From NCBI GenBank assembly GCA_964219355.1, contig CAXPOZ010000003.1:248001-312000 (forward strand): a stretch of 64,000 nucleotides of DNA, read 5' to 3'. Of the stretch, positions 18,263 to 27,032 are shown one piece after another. The notes under the pieces were generated by a model. That model was not told where the DNA came from. It did no database searches and was given only the letters and a program-made list of their open reading frames with translations. The position numbers and the translations under genes were made by a program. Position 1 is the stretch's first letter; each line of letters begins with the position of its first letter. This DNA comes from Parvularcula sp964219355 (lineage in GTDB: Bacteria > Pseudomonadota > Alphaproteobacteria > Caulobacterales > Parvularculaceae).

Positions 18263-18280
18263 TGCCCGCGCAGGCGGGCA
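18263..18280 (+). repeat. REP-like palindrome, copy 1
   Basis: TGCCCGC (18263-18269) pairs with GCGGGCA (18274-18280) around a GCAG loop. Read on the minus strand it is nearly the same sequence as copy 2 at 18355-18374, so the two form an inverted pair (BIME-like). Confidence 0.6.
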
Positions 18281-18354
18281 TCCGGTCCTAAGTCACGAAG
18301 GTTGGATTCATCCTTGTGCCCTTCAGAAATGAGAGAATAGCGCCTCAGAGGCAG

Positions 18355-18374
18355 ATCCCCGCCTGCGCGGGGAT
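18355..18374 (+). repeat. REP-like palindrome, copy 2
   Basis: ATCCCCGC (18355-18362) pairs perfectly with GCGGGGAT (18367-18374) around CTGC. Compared with copy 1 in inverse orientation, the flanks GAT(G/C)CCCGCCTGCGCGGG and ATGAGCGG are shared. The one stem difference is compensated on both arms (G:C versus C:G). Confidence 0.6.
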
Positions 18375-18405
18375 GAGCGGGGGAGCATTCGACACTGCGC
18401 CCACC

Positions 18406-18432
18406 AAAAAAAGCGGGTCCCGAAGGACCCGC
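18406..18432 (-). terminator. Rho-independent terminator of the LysM/M23 gene
   Basis: On the minus strand GCGGGTCC-TTCG-GGACCCGC is followed by seven T residues (18412-18406). This is an 8-bp perfect stem with a UUCG tetraloop and U-tract, a textbook intrinsic terminator. It sits about 65 bases past the stop of the gene at 18497. Confidence 0.9.
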
Positions 18433-18496
18433 AGTCGTCTGTTGATTTGGAAACTTAACTCTACTCGCTACGCACACTCATGGAGTTTGTGCAGGC

Positions 18497-19705
18497 TTAC
18501 TGAGTATAAGAGGCCGCCATGATGTCCCGGCCCTCAAGCGCGGCCAGCGGGTCGCGGGGCTGGAGCTCGTGACGAAGCTCGAAGTGAAGCTGGGGCGCCT
18601 CGACGGAGCCTGTGCGGCCGACTTTTGCAACGACCTGACCCTGACGGACCATGTCGCCTTTTTTGACCATGATCGAGTCGGTGTGCGCGTAAGCCGAAAC
18701 CCAGCCATCAATGTGACGGACAAGGAGGAGATTGCCGTAACCGTCAAGCTCTGCACCGGTATAGATCACTTCGCCATCGGCAGCGGCCCGGATCGGGGCA
18801 CCGATGGGGGCGGCAATGTTGATACCGTCATTGCGCAGACCTTCCTTGGTCGTGCCATAGCCTTCGATGATCGCGCCCCGGATCGGCCAGGAGAAACGGC
18901 TGTCGCCGGTCTTGGAGATCAGGATCGCATTGTCTTCGGCATCCGAGCTATCAGCGACAGCCGGAACAACACCGAGTTCGCGAGCCGCCATCTGAGCCTC
19001 TTCGGAGGTCTCAAGCGACGCAAGCTGCTCGGCCGGGGCCGGAGCGGCTTCGGTCTGGATCGTTTCAGGCGCGGTCATTGCACCGGGAATGATCAGACGC
19101 TGGCTGACGGACAATGTGTAAGGTGCCGGCACATCATTGGCGGCGGCGAGTTCTTCGAGACCGATCTCAAAACGACGCGACAGCGAATACATCGTGTCGC
19201 CCGGACGCACCGTGTAGATCGCATCGAGGCGCTCGACAGCAGGCGGCAGTTTTTCAGGCACCGCCGCAACCGTTGAATACTCAAGTTGGGTCGGCGCAGA
19301 TGTGGCGGAAGCCTGGATCATCTGCACATCCTTTTTGAGGGGTGCCGGAGAAGCAGGCAGCGCGGACTGACCCGAGATCGGGCCGGTGCTGACTGGCTGC
19401 GGGAGCGGCGCTGCCATTTCCTGGAGCTTCTGCGGCAGGATGATCTCTTCGCCGACGGCGAGATGATACGGTGCCGGAATATCGTTGAGCGCGATGATGT
19501 CGGTCGGCTTCACACCGTAACGGCGGCCAAGCGCGTAAACCGTATCACCCGGCTGAACCATGATGACCGTTTTCTCAATAACGGGGGAGGATGCCGTCGT
19601 GCGGTAGGCGGCAGGGATTTCTTCAGCGACCGCAGCGCTCGCCACGGCTGCCCCTGCGAGTGCGACAAGAGTAATACTTGCCAGGGCGAGGGTAGATGAA
19701 CGCAT
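18497..19705 (-). CDS. LysM / degenerate M23 envelope protein (NlpD-like)
   Basis: This is a 402-residue exported protein, with a signal peptide at residues 1-28. Two LysM peptidoglycan-binding modules follow, each opening with a (V/R)PGDT(V/M)Y(A/S)L sequence, near residues 50-90 and 163-207. A C-terminal M23/LytM domain runs from about residue 280. In the M23 domain the first zinc ligands are replaced: the HxGxD motif reads NDGIN (Asn292, Asn296), and the HxH motif reads QLH (Gln372, His374). It is therefore probably non-catalytic, like the NlpD and EnvC activators of amidases. The start at 19705 is supported by GGAG upstream. An ATG 15 codons upstream lacks this. It is divergent from rnr. 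Confidence 0.85.
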   Translation of the reverse strand: MRSSTLALASITLVALAGAAVASAAVAEEIPAAYRTTASSPVIEKTVIMVQPGDTVYALGRRYGVKPTDIIALNDIPAPYHLAVGEEIILPQKLQEMAAPLPQPVSTGPISGQSALPASPAPLKKDVQMIQASATSAPTQLEYSTVAAVPEKLPPAVERLDAIYTVRPGDTMYSLSRRFEIGLEELAAANDVPAPYTLSVSQRLIIPGAMTAPETIQTEAAPAPAEQLASLETSEEAQMAARELGVVPAVADSSDAEDNAILISKTGDSRFSWPIRGAIIEGYGTTKEGLRNDGINIAAPIGAPIRAAADGEVIYTGAELDGYGNLLLVRHIDGWVSAYAHTDSIMVKKGDMVRQGQVVAKVGRTGSVEAPQLHFELRHELQPRDPLAALEGRDIMAASYTQ

Positions 19706-19861
19706 GGGTGTCACTCCAGAGTCTTGGTGAATCGAAAGTGAACAGACCATGGCGGTGGGCCTGTTAACATTCTCCTAATGTTAGGGTTATGGGCCCGAAA
19801 CCTTATCCCCCACCCGCTTCTCCATGTGACAATCCGGCCGGAGCATGGTCAGAGATAGATA

Positions 19862-22276
19862 ATGACAAACCTGCCCGATCCTTCAGACATCCTCACCTTT
19901 ATCAGGGAGACCGCCGAGCGGAGCAGCGGCTCTGTGACCCGCAAGGACATTGCCGACGCCTTTACGATCAAGGGTGCGGACAGGCGGGATTTGCGCACAC
20001 TCCTCAAGGAGATGGAAGATAAAGGTGAGATCGCGCTTGAAGGGCGCAGGATCCGGGTGAAATCATCCGGCGGCCTGCCCCCTGTTGTCGTTCTCGACAT
20101 TACGGGGAGTGATTCGGAAGGTGATCTCGTTTGCGTCCCCGTCACGGGCGACGCGCCAGAAGGCACGCATATCCGCCTGCCCGTAGGCGAAGCGACCAAG
20201 GAAAAGCCGCCACTAGGCGTCGGGGACCGCTTTTTGGGGCGACTAAAGGAAGACGGCGATGGCGGCTTTCTTACCAAACCTATCAAGCGAATCGGGCGCG
20301 GCGCCAGCCGGATGCTCGGCATCTACCGGCGCGGGCGTCGGCATGGCTATGTCGATCCCGTCAGCCGCAAGGCCGGCTCGAGCCTCGATATTCACGATGC
20401 TGATAAAGGCAAGGCGCAGGATGGCGATCTTGTCTGGACCGAGCCCCTGAACAAACGCGGCTATGGACCCAAACGCGGGCGCATCGTTTCCGTTGTCGGC
20501 GGCATGGATGAGCAGAAGAACTGGTCACTGATCGCACTCGCCGAGAACGACATCCCTATCGAGTTTCCCGACCGGGTCGTCGCCGAAGCGGAAAGCCAGA
20601 CCCTGCCTGATGACAAACATTATGAGGATCTGTCCGCCCTTCCCTTCATCACGATCGATCCGAAGGAAGCCAAAGACCATGACGATGCGGTCTTTGTCGA
20701 GAAGACCGAGAAAGGCTGGCGACTGATCGTTGCCATCGCCGATGTCAGCTGGTTCGTCCGGCCGGGCACGGCGCTCGACAAGGAGGCCGAGAAACGCGGC
20801 AATTCGGTCTATTTGATCGACCGGGTCGTGCCGATGCTGCCCGAGGCGCTCTCGAACGGGCTCTGCTCTCTCAAAGCCGGCGAGGACCGGACCTCCATGT
20901 GCTGCGAGATGCTGATCGCGCAGTCAGGGCGGAAGCATTCTCACCGCTTCTTCCGGGCCAAGATCAACTGCCGGGCAGGACTTGCCTATGAGGAGGCACA
21001 GGCCGCCGCCGATGGTGATGTCACCGACCGGACAGCGGGCCTCAAGGAGAATGTGATCGATCCTTTATGGGATGTCTGGCGGGCGATGACGAAAGCGCGC
21101 GAGGCCAAGCCCTCCCTCGATCTTGATATGCCCGAGCGGCAGATCGTTCTGGGGGCTGATGGCCGGGTGACGGGCGTGCGGGTCAAGGACCGGCTAGAAG
21201 CGCACCGGCTGATCGAAACGATGATGGTCGCGGCCAATGTGTGCGCCGCCGAGACGCTGGAGAAGGCGCGCCAACCGCTGATCTACCGGGTGCATCAGGA
21301 GCCGGACCCCGAACGGCTGGAAGGTCTCAAGACCTATCTTGAGAGCATGGGCTATTCCCTGCCCGACGGTCAGGTGCTGACCCCGCAAGCCTTCAACCGA
21401 ATTCTCGCCAAAGCGCGCGAGAAGGACGAGATAGAGCTTGTCTCGATGGCGATCCTCCGCACCCAGATGCAGGCGATCTATTCGACGGAGAATCAGGGGC
21501 ATTTCGGGCTCAACCTTGCGCGCTATGCGCATTTCACTTCGCCGATCCGGCGCTATGCGGACCTTGTCGTCCACCGGGCGCTGGTAACAGGGCTGGGGCT
21601 TGGCCCCGGCGGCGCACGCTCTGAGGACGAAGCGCGGCTCGACAGCGTTGCCGAGCATATCTCCGGCACCGAACGCCGAGCGATCAATGCCGAGCGCACA
21701 ACGCAGGACCGGTATCTTGCGTCCTATCTTGAAGAAGAGATCGGCAGCGAATTCCCCGGCCGCATCTCAGGCGTCACCCGCGCGGGGCTGTTCGTAGCGC
21801 TCGATGAGACGGGGGCGGATGGTTTCGTACCGATGCGGACCCTGCGCTCAGATTACTTTATCCATGACGAGGATGCCCGCGCCCTGATCGGTCAGCAGAC
21901 CGGCGCGCGATACCATATCGGCCAACGCGTGCATGTGCGGCTGGAAGAAGTGACCCCCGTTCAGGGCGGGCTTCGTTTCCTGATGCTCACTGAGCCTGAT
22001 GACAGCACCGCACCACCCCATAAGAGAAAGAAATCCGGCAAACCTGGCGGCAAGCCGAAACCTCATTCGAAGACACATCCTTCCAAGGCCCGCAAATCGA
22101 CCAAGCCAGCGCGCCGCAAGGACGCGAGCGATCCGACCTCGCATCCCAAGAAGAAGGCCAGCGCGCCGCAGCTTGAGGAAAGCCTCTCCGGCGCGACGAT
22201 AAAGAGACGGCCCAAGAAGAAAAAGACAACCAAGTCCCGCAAAGCCTCCCCGCCCCGGCCACGCGGTAAAAACTGA
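19862..22276 (+). CDS. rnr: Ribonuclease R
   Basis: This is an 804-residue 3'-5' exoribonuclease of the RNB (RNase II) family that degrades structured RNA. The order is an N-terminal winged-helix region (residues 1-65), cold-shock domains, an RNB domain, S1, and a Lys/Arg-rich tail. The metal-binding aspartates lie in DPKEAKDHDDAVFV (Asp266, Asp272, Asp274, Asp275). NSVYLIDRVVPMLPEALSNG and LARYAHFTSPIRRYADLVVH are diagnostic of the RNB core. The S1 domain begins around GRISGVTRAGLFVALDETGA. The tail from about residue 715 is very basic, as in other alphaproteobacterial RNase R proteins. It is divergent from the LysM/M23 gene. Confidence 0.96.
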   Translation: MTNLPDPSDILTFIRETAERSSGSVTRKDIADAFTIKGADRRDLRTLLKEMEDKGEIALEGRRIRVKSSGGLPPVVVLDITGSDSEGDLVCVPVTGDAPEGTHIRLPVGEATKEKPPLGVGDRFLGRLKEDGDGGFLTKPIKRIGRGASRMLGIYRRGRRHGYVDPVSRKAGSSLDIHDADKGKAQDGDLVWTEPLNKRGYGPKRGRIVSVVGGMDEQKNWSLIALAENDIPIEFPDRVVAEAESQTLPDDKHYEDLSALPFITIDPKEAKDHDDAVFVEKTEKGWRLIVAIADVSWFVRPGTALDKEAEKRGNSVYLIDRVVPMLPEALSNGLCSLKAGEDRTSMCCEMLIAQSGRKHSHRFFRAKINCRAGLAYEEAQAAADGDVTDRTAGLKENVIDPLWDVWRAMTKAREAKPSLDLDMPERQIVLGADGRVTGVRVKDRLEAHRLIETMMVAANVCAAETLEKARQPLIYRVHQEPDPERLEGLKTYLESMGYSLPDGQVLTPQAFNRILAKAREKDEIELVSMAILRTQMQAIYSTENQGHFGLNLARYAHFTSPIRRYADLVVHRALVTGLGLGPGGARSEDEARLDSVAEHISGTERRAINAERTTQDRYLASYLEEEIGSEFPGRISGVTRAGLFVALDETGADGFVPMRTLRSDYFIHDEDARALIGQQTGARYHIGQRVHVRLEEVTPVQGGLRFLMLTEPDDSTAPPHKRKKSGKPGGKPKPHSKTHPSKARKSTKPARRKDASDPTSHPKKKASAPQLEESLSGATIKRRPKKKKTTKSRKASPPRPRGKN

Positions 22277-22368
22277 CGCCGCCTGCCCGCTGGACGCCGC
22301 GCGGCGATTGCCCCAATGTCTGCGCCACTAAAGCGGCCGAAAGCGCCGCTCTGACGGAGGGGCAAGGC

Positions 22369-23496
22369 ATGTTTTCACGCCGCAAGTTTCTGACAACAGG
22401 CGCATTGGGGTCGACCGCGATGCTCGCGGGCTGCGACTGCGCGGATCGCTGCGGCGGTCCGGCGACGGGCACAGCCTCTGGCGGCGGGGTCCGCGCGCGC
22501 GAGCTCAAGATGGTCACGACCTGGCCAAAGGATTTCCCCGGCCTTGGTGATGCGGCGGAGACCACGGCGCAGATGATCGAGCAGATGTCGGGCGGCGCTC
22601 TAACCGTCAAACTCTATGCCGCGGGCGAACTGGTCGGCGCCTTTGACAGTTTCGATGCCGTCTCGGGCGGCAGCGCGGATATGTATCACGGGGCGGATTA
22701 TTACTGGACCGGCAAGTCCCGCGCCTATCCTTATTTCACCGCTGTCCCCTTTGGCATGACCGCCGTCGAGCAGATCGCCTGGTTCGAGGCGGCAGGCGGT
22801 CAGGAGTTGTGGGATGAGCTGGCCGCAGGCTTCAACATCAAACCCTTCGCGGCTGGCAATACCGGTCACCAGATGGGCGGCTGGTTCAAACGCGAGATCA
22901 ACACGCTCGATGACCTCAGGGGGCTGAAAATCCGCATGCCGGGGATCGGCGGAGAAGTCATGCGCCGCGCAGGTGCCGCCGCCGTCACCATTCCGGGCGG
23001 TGAGCTTTATCAGTCGCTGCAGTCGGGCGCGATCGACGCGACCGAATGGGTCGGCCCGTGGAATGACCTTGCCTTCGGCTTTTACCGCGAGGCGCCCTAT
23101 TATTACTGGCCCGGCTTCCATGAGCCCGGCGCCCAGCTTTCCTTAGGCATGAATTTGGATGTCTGGAACGATATGACGGCGCAGGAAAAGGCGATCATCC
23201 GCAATGCCTGCCGCGCCGCCAACCACCTCTCCATCGGCCAGTTCCAAGCCCAGAATGGCAAGGCGCTCGATATTCTGGTCAAAGAGCATAATGTCCAGCT
23301 GCGGCGGATGCCGCCCGACATTCTAGCGGCCCTCGCCGCCGCCACCCGCGAAGTGCTCGAAGAAATTGCGGCGTCCTCTGACATTGCCGGGCGCATCCAT
23401 GCGAGCTTTGCCGAGAGCTTGCGCCAGTCGCTCAAATGGAATGCCATTTCTGACGAAGCCTATATGGCCGCCCGCCGGGAGTTGATCGGAGAATGA
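22369..23496 (+). CDS. TRAP transporter substrate-binding protein, TakP-like (DctP family)
   Basis: This is a 375-residue extracytoplasmic solute receptor. The leader SRRKFLTTGA is a twin-arginine signal, followed by the lipobox LAGC, so it is probably a Tat-exported lipoprotein. The mature part shares strong signatures with TakP of Rhodobacter: NTGHQMGGWFKREINTLDDL, GGELYQSLQSGAIDATEWVG and EAPYYYWPGFHEPG. TakP binds 2-oxo acids such as pyruvate with a cation, so an alpha-keto acid ligand is likely. GGAGGGG lies upstream of the ATG. Its stop overlaps the start of the next gene by ATGA, making it the first gene of a four-gene operon. Confidence 0.9.
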   Translation: MFSRRKFLTTGALGSTAMLAGCDCADRCGGPATGTASGGGVRARELKMVTTWPKDFPGLGDAAETTAQMIEQMSGGALTVKLYAAGELVGAFDSFDAVSGGSADMYHGADYYWTGKSRAYPYFTAVPFGMTAVEQIAWFEAAGGQELWDELAAGFNIKPFAAGNTGHQMGGWFKREINTLDDLRGLKIRMPGIGGEVMRRAGAAAVTIPGGELYQSLQSGAIDATEWVGPWNDLAFGFYREAPYYYWPGFHEPGAQLSLGMNLDVWNDMTAQEKAIIRNACRAANHLSIGQFQAQNGKALDILVKEHNVQLRRMPPDILAALAAATREVLEEIAASSDIAGRIHASFAESLRQSLKWNAISDEAYMAARRELIGE

Positions 23497-24023
23497 TCGG
23501 CGCTCTTATACGTACCGTTCGCCGCGCGGAGCCGAGTGTCGCAGCGTATGTGTTGCGCGTCTTACCGATTATCATCATCCCGGCCCTGATCATATCCGGG
23601 CTTCTCGCCTACATCGTCAGCGCGCTCGGCGTGGATGCAGGTTATGATGATATCCTATCAGAGGAAATTCCGGGCCTCTCTCCTTTAATGATGACGATCT
23701 TCACAGCGGTTTCCGTCGTCATCCTCGCGCCGGTTATTGAAACGCTGATGATGGCGGCTGTGTTCTGGGGCCTTCGCAAGATGAAGCTTCCCTATTGGGG
23801 GCTCGTCGTCGGACAAGTCGCGTTCTGGATTGCGCTCCATTCTCTTCAAGTACCCATCTGGGGCATTGGCATCGCCTGGGCGTTCTTCATCTTCTCAATT
23901 GCCTATCTGGCATGGGATGAAAAAGGCGGCATGGGGCAAGCGTTTGGTGTTGTTACTCTCCTTCATGCGCTCAATAATCTCTTCTTCTTTGGACTGACCC
24001 TGTTGCCGGAGATGGCAACATGA
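23493..24023 (+). CDS. CPBP-like (Abi/CAAX protease-like) membrane protein inside the TRAP operon
   Basis: This is a 176-residue protein with about five transmembrane helices. WIALHS matches the FxxxH-type motif 2, and HALNN matches the HxxxN motif 3, of CPBP intramembrane proteases. Motif 1 (EExxxR) is degenerate, since only VIETLMMAA with a single Glu is present. So the fold assignment is fair but proteolytic activity is doubtful. It overlaps both neighbours by four bases, so its translation is coupled to the TRAP receptor and the small permease. It is not a normal TRAP component. A role in transporter assembly or lipoprotein handling is only a guess. Confidence 0.6.
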   Translation: MIGALIRTVRRAEPSVAAYVLRVLPIIIIPALIISGLLAYIVSALGVDAGYDDILSEEIPGLSPLMMTIFTAVSVVILAPVIETLMMAAVFWGLRKMKLPYWGLVVGQVAFWIALHSLQVPIWGIGIAWAFFIFSIAYLAWDEKGGMGQAFGVVTLLHALNNLFFFGLTLLPEMAT

Positions 24024-24622
24024 ACCTGATGATTTTGCTGATTGTGATGGGGCTGATCTCCCTGCTGCCGCTTGTAGGCGCGACAGGTGTATTGCGCAGA
24101 CCCATCCATAATTTTGTCAAAATCCTTGAATGGATCGTCAAGGCGGCCTTCTTCATCTCTGCCGTATGCGGCGCATGTGTCGCGCTGGCCCAGCTTTCTG
24201 CCGTGATTACCCGCAACCTTTTCGGGGTGAACTTTATCTGGCTGCAGGAGAGCGCAATCTACTTCTTCGGCCTGATGTTCCTCCTCGCCGGCGGGGCGAT
24301 CCTCCTGATGGATGCGCATGTCAGGGTCGATGTCTTTTATGCCAAATGGTCCGAACGCAGACAGCGCCTCGTCAATATTCTCGGGCTCTATCTCTTTGTC
24401 ATCCCAGTCGGCTTTCTGATCCTCTGGGCTTCCGGCCCTTACGTCGCCGCAAGCTGGGCGACCTATGAAGGTTCAAATGATCCGAGCGGCATTCAGGGTG
24501 TCTTCCTCCTGAAATCACTCGTGCCCGCCTTCGGCAGCCTGCTGATCATGGCCGCGACCGTGGCGATCGAACGCCACCTCAACCCCGCCTTCCATGGCGA
24601 ATATCATCCGGGTGAGGTGTGA
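24020..24622 (+). CDS. TRAP transporter small permease (DctQ family)
   Basis: This is a 200-residue four-helix inner-membrane subunit that pairs with the large TRAP permease. NLFGVNFIWLQESAIYFFGL and a conserved acidic-to-basic turn LMDAHVRVDVFYAKWSERRQ are family hallmarks. An additional hydrophobic segment at residues 1-25 precedes the usual core, so this version is a little longer than average. Its start overlaps the CPBP-like gene by ATGA, and its stop is one base before the ATG of the large permease. Confidence 0.9.
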   Translation: MNLMILLIVMGLISLLPLVGATGVLRRPIHNFVKILEWIVKAAFFISAVCGACVALAQLSAVITRNLFGVNFIWLQESAIYFFGLMFLLAGGAILLMDAHVRVDVFYAKWSERRQRLVNILGLYLFVIPVGFLILWASGPYVAASWATYEGSNDPSGIQGVFLLKSLVPAFGSLLIMAATVAIERHLNPAFHGEYHPGEV

Positions 24623-24623
24623 G

Positions 24624-26237
24624 ATGGTGGACAATCTGATCCTCTGTTTCTGCGCCTGCGCGAACTGGCTCGATATCGCCATGGTGATCACGCTCTGCGT
24701 GCTCCTGCTCGCAGGATTTCCGGCCGCTTTTACTCTCGCTGGGGTCGCGCTCCTTTATGGCTTGCTCGGCCTGGCGGTCGGCGCCTTCGATCCGGCCTTC
24801 ATCGCCGAGCCCTTCCCGATCCGCATCTTCGGTATCGTGAATAATCAGGTGCTGCTGGCGCTGCCGATGTTCATCCTGATGGGCGTCATACTTGAGCGCT
24901 CGAAAATCGCCGAAGAATTGCTCGACACAATGGCAAAGCTCTTCGGCGCGATGCGCGGCGGGCTCGGAATTTCCGTCATGCTGGTCGGCGCGCTGCTCGC
25001 CGCCTCCACCGGCATTGTCGGCGCGACCGTCGTCACCATGGGGCTTCTCTCTCTGCCAACCATGCTCAAGCGAGGATATGATCCGGGTCTCGCCAGCGGT
25101 ACGATTGCCGCTGCCGGAACGTTGGGCCAGATCATTCCGCCCTCGATCGTTCTCATCCTGCTTGGTGATGTCATCTCCAACGCCTATCAGGAAAGCCAGC
25201 TCGCGCAGGGGATTTTCGCGCCGCGCGCCGTGTCGGTCGGGGATTTGTTCGCGGGCGCACTGATCCCCGGCCTGCTGCTGGTCGTCATCTATCTACTTTA
25301 TATCGGCGGTGTGGCGCTCTTCCGCGGCAGCAAAGCCCCGGCCGTCCCCGCAAATGAGCATATCGTCTTGAGCGAGATCGGCCCGAAACTGCTCGGTACG
25401 CTGATCCCGCCGCTGCTCCTGATCATCGCCGTTCTCGGCTCGATCCTTGCCGGTAAGGCAACCGCCACCGAAGCCGCTTCCATCGGCGCCATCGGCGCGC
25501 TCCTGATTGCGGGCAGCCGCCGGGACATGGCGCAGGGGTTCGCGCGTTTGTTATCCATGGCGGGCATCCTCGCCATCGTCGTGCTGGTCATCCTCAATGA
25601 GACAATCGACCTCCGGCTTGGTCGTGAGGTGATCAGCGGGATCGAGCAGACCGGCATCGTGCTCGCCTTCATCGCCTGCGGCGTACTGGCGGCAGGCATC
25701 CTTTGCGCCGGGCTGTCTCTCCTCAAACGCTCCGTCCTCTGGCCGGTCCTGACCAAGACGGCGGAAGTCAACGGCATGGTCTTCACCATCCTGATCGGGG
25801 CCGCGCTTTTCAGCCTCGTCTTCCGGGGCCTTGGCGGCGATGACACGATTGCCGCCGCACTCAGCCAGACCCCTGGCGGGGTCGTCGGCGCGATGATCGT
25901 CGTTATGCTGGTCCTGTTCGTACTCGGATTTTTCCTCGACTTCATCGAGATCACGCTAGTCGCGATCCCGCTGGTCGCGCCTGCGCTTCTGACGATGGGG
26001 CTCGATCCGATCTGGCTCGGCGTCATGCTGGCGGTGAATCTGCAGACTAGCTTCCTGACCCCGCCCTTCGGCTTTGCGCTGTTCTATTTACGCGGGGTCG
26101 CACCGCCGGAAGTCCGTACGATGCAGATCTACAAGGGCGCCCTGCCCTTTGTTCTCATCCAGATCCTGATGCTGGGTATTCTGGCACTGTTCCCGCAGCT
26201 CGCGACCGCTTTGCCGCATGCGATCTACGGCAATTGA
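24624..26237 (+). CDS. TRAP transporter large permease (DctM family)
   Basis: This is a 537-residue sodium-coupled importer subunit with about 13 helices. Conserved parts are NNQVLLALPMFILMGVILER, GLASGTIAAAGTLGQIIPPS and LQTSFLTPPFGFALFYLRG. The start at 24624 (MVDNLILCFCACANWLD) is chosen because it follows GGTGAGG and the small-permease stop. An in-frame ATG ten codons upstream would overlap that gene. It is longer than typical 430-residue DctM proteins, because helix-connecting regions in the middle are expanded, as is common in TakM-type permeases. A bidirectional terminator follows. Confidence 0.93.
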   Translation: MVDNLILCFCACANWLDIAMVITLCVLLLAGFPAAFTLAGVALLYGLLGLAVGAFDPAFIAEPFPIRIFGIVNNQVLLALPMFILMGVILERSKIAEELLDTMAKLFGAMRGGLGISVMLVGALLAASTGIVGATVVTMGLLSLPTMLKRGYDPGLASGTIAAAGTLGQIIPPSIVLILLGDVISNAYQESQLAQGIFAPRAVSVGDLFAGALIPGLLLVVIYLLYIGGVALFRGSKAPAVPANEHIVLSEIGPKLLGTLIPPLLLIIAVLGSILAGKATATEAASIGAIGALLIAGSRRDMAQGFARLLSMAGILAIVVLVILNETIDLRLGREVISGIEQTGIVLAFIACGVLAAGILCAGLSLLKRSVLWPVLTKTAEVNGMVFTILIGAALFSLVFRGLGGDDTIAAALSQTPGGVVGAMIVVMLVLFVLGFFLDFIEITLVAIPLVAPALLTMGLDPIWLGVMLAVNLQTSFLTPPFGFALFYLRGVAPPEVRTMQIYKGALPFVLIQILMLGILALFPQLATALPHAIYGN

Positions 26238-26243
26238 GGATAC

Positions 26244-26275
26244 AAAAAAGGCGGCGCCGGAAGGCACCGCCTTTT
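26244..26275. terminator. Bidirectional terminator between the TRAP operon and the GIN-domain gene
   Basis: AAGGCGGCGCC (26248-26258) and GGCACCGCCTT (26263-26273) form an 11-bp stem with one mismatch or wobble around GGAA. It is flanked by a run of six A (26244-26249) and by four T (26272-26275), so it can act for both convergent transcripts. Confidence 0.85.
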
Positions 26276-26294
26276 GATCCTTATGAGGAGCAGA

Positions 26295-26939
26295 TCAGTG
26301 TTTTTTGATCGACCCGCCGGAGCTTTCGCTGACATTCACGCTGTCGGGATTGCCATTATAGTGGATCCGCGCACCGCTCGACGCACTGGCCGAGAGATGG
26401 TCAGAGGCGGAAAGCTGGATCGAGGCCCCGCTCGACGCGCTGGCACTGGCCGAATTTGCCGCCAGCATGGAGGCATCAAGACGTGCCCCGCTGGAGGCGC
26501 TGAGGTTCAACCGCGACTCTTCAAAGCCTTCGCTGACTTCAAGATGCGCACCGGAGCTGACTTCGATCGCCGAAAGCGACGGCGCCATGACCTCGACCGA
26601 ACCGCGTGAGCCGTTCCCGCACGGACGGTCGCAGGAGATCTTCAGCGTATTGCCGCGCACCTCGTAAGAGGTCCGGCCAATCGCCCGGTCATCAAGACGG
26701 ATCTCAAAGCGGTCGCCATGGATCACCGTGACGTCCGTGCCAGCAGAGGCGTCGATCTTCTCGAAGGAAGACAGCTCATGCGTCTGTGCAGCCTTGAACG
26801 GACCCGAATAATCCGCGACGAGATTCATCCGGAATGAGTCGCGTTTGCCGTCGTCCCAGTCATCGTCGTCGCCATCGACCACGATGACGCAACCGGTAGT
26901 CATAGCCGCGGCGGCGGCCAGTGCGATAAGGGTGCGCAT
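26295..26939 (-). CDS. Head-GIN (DUF2807) lipoprotein
   Basis: This is a 214-residue protein. The start at 26939 (MRTLIALAAAAAMTTGC) is backed by AGAGGAG upstream, and the alternative longer start is not. The leader ends at a cysteine in MTTGC, so it is a likely lipoprotein. The rest resembles the DUF2807 GIN domain, a right-handed beta-helix. Repeated short units such as SASSGARLDASM, SASSGASIQLSA and SASSGARIHYNG, one per coil, are plainly visible. The sequence after the leader has an acidic run DGDDDDWDDG. The family's function is unknown, though surface or periplasmic binding is assumed. It is convergent with the TRAP operon. Confidence 0.7.
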   Translation of the reverse strand: MRTLIALAAAAAMTTGCVIVVDGDDDDWDDGKRDSFRMNLVADYSGPFKAAQTHELSSFEKIDASAGTDVTVIHGDRFEIRLDDRAIGRTSYEVRGNTLKISCDRPCGNGSRGSVEVMAPSLSAIEVSSGAHLEVSEGFEESRLNLSASSGARLDASMLAANSASASASSGASIQLSASDHLSASASSGARIHYNGNPDSVNVSESSGGSIKKH

Positions 26940-27032
26940 AGTCGTTCTCCTCTGCCGTCCCGTTTTATCGATAAAAGATAAGAACATTTTCCGGGCTTGC
27001 AAGGAGATTGCGCGTGATGGAGAGAAAAGACC

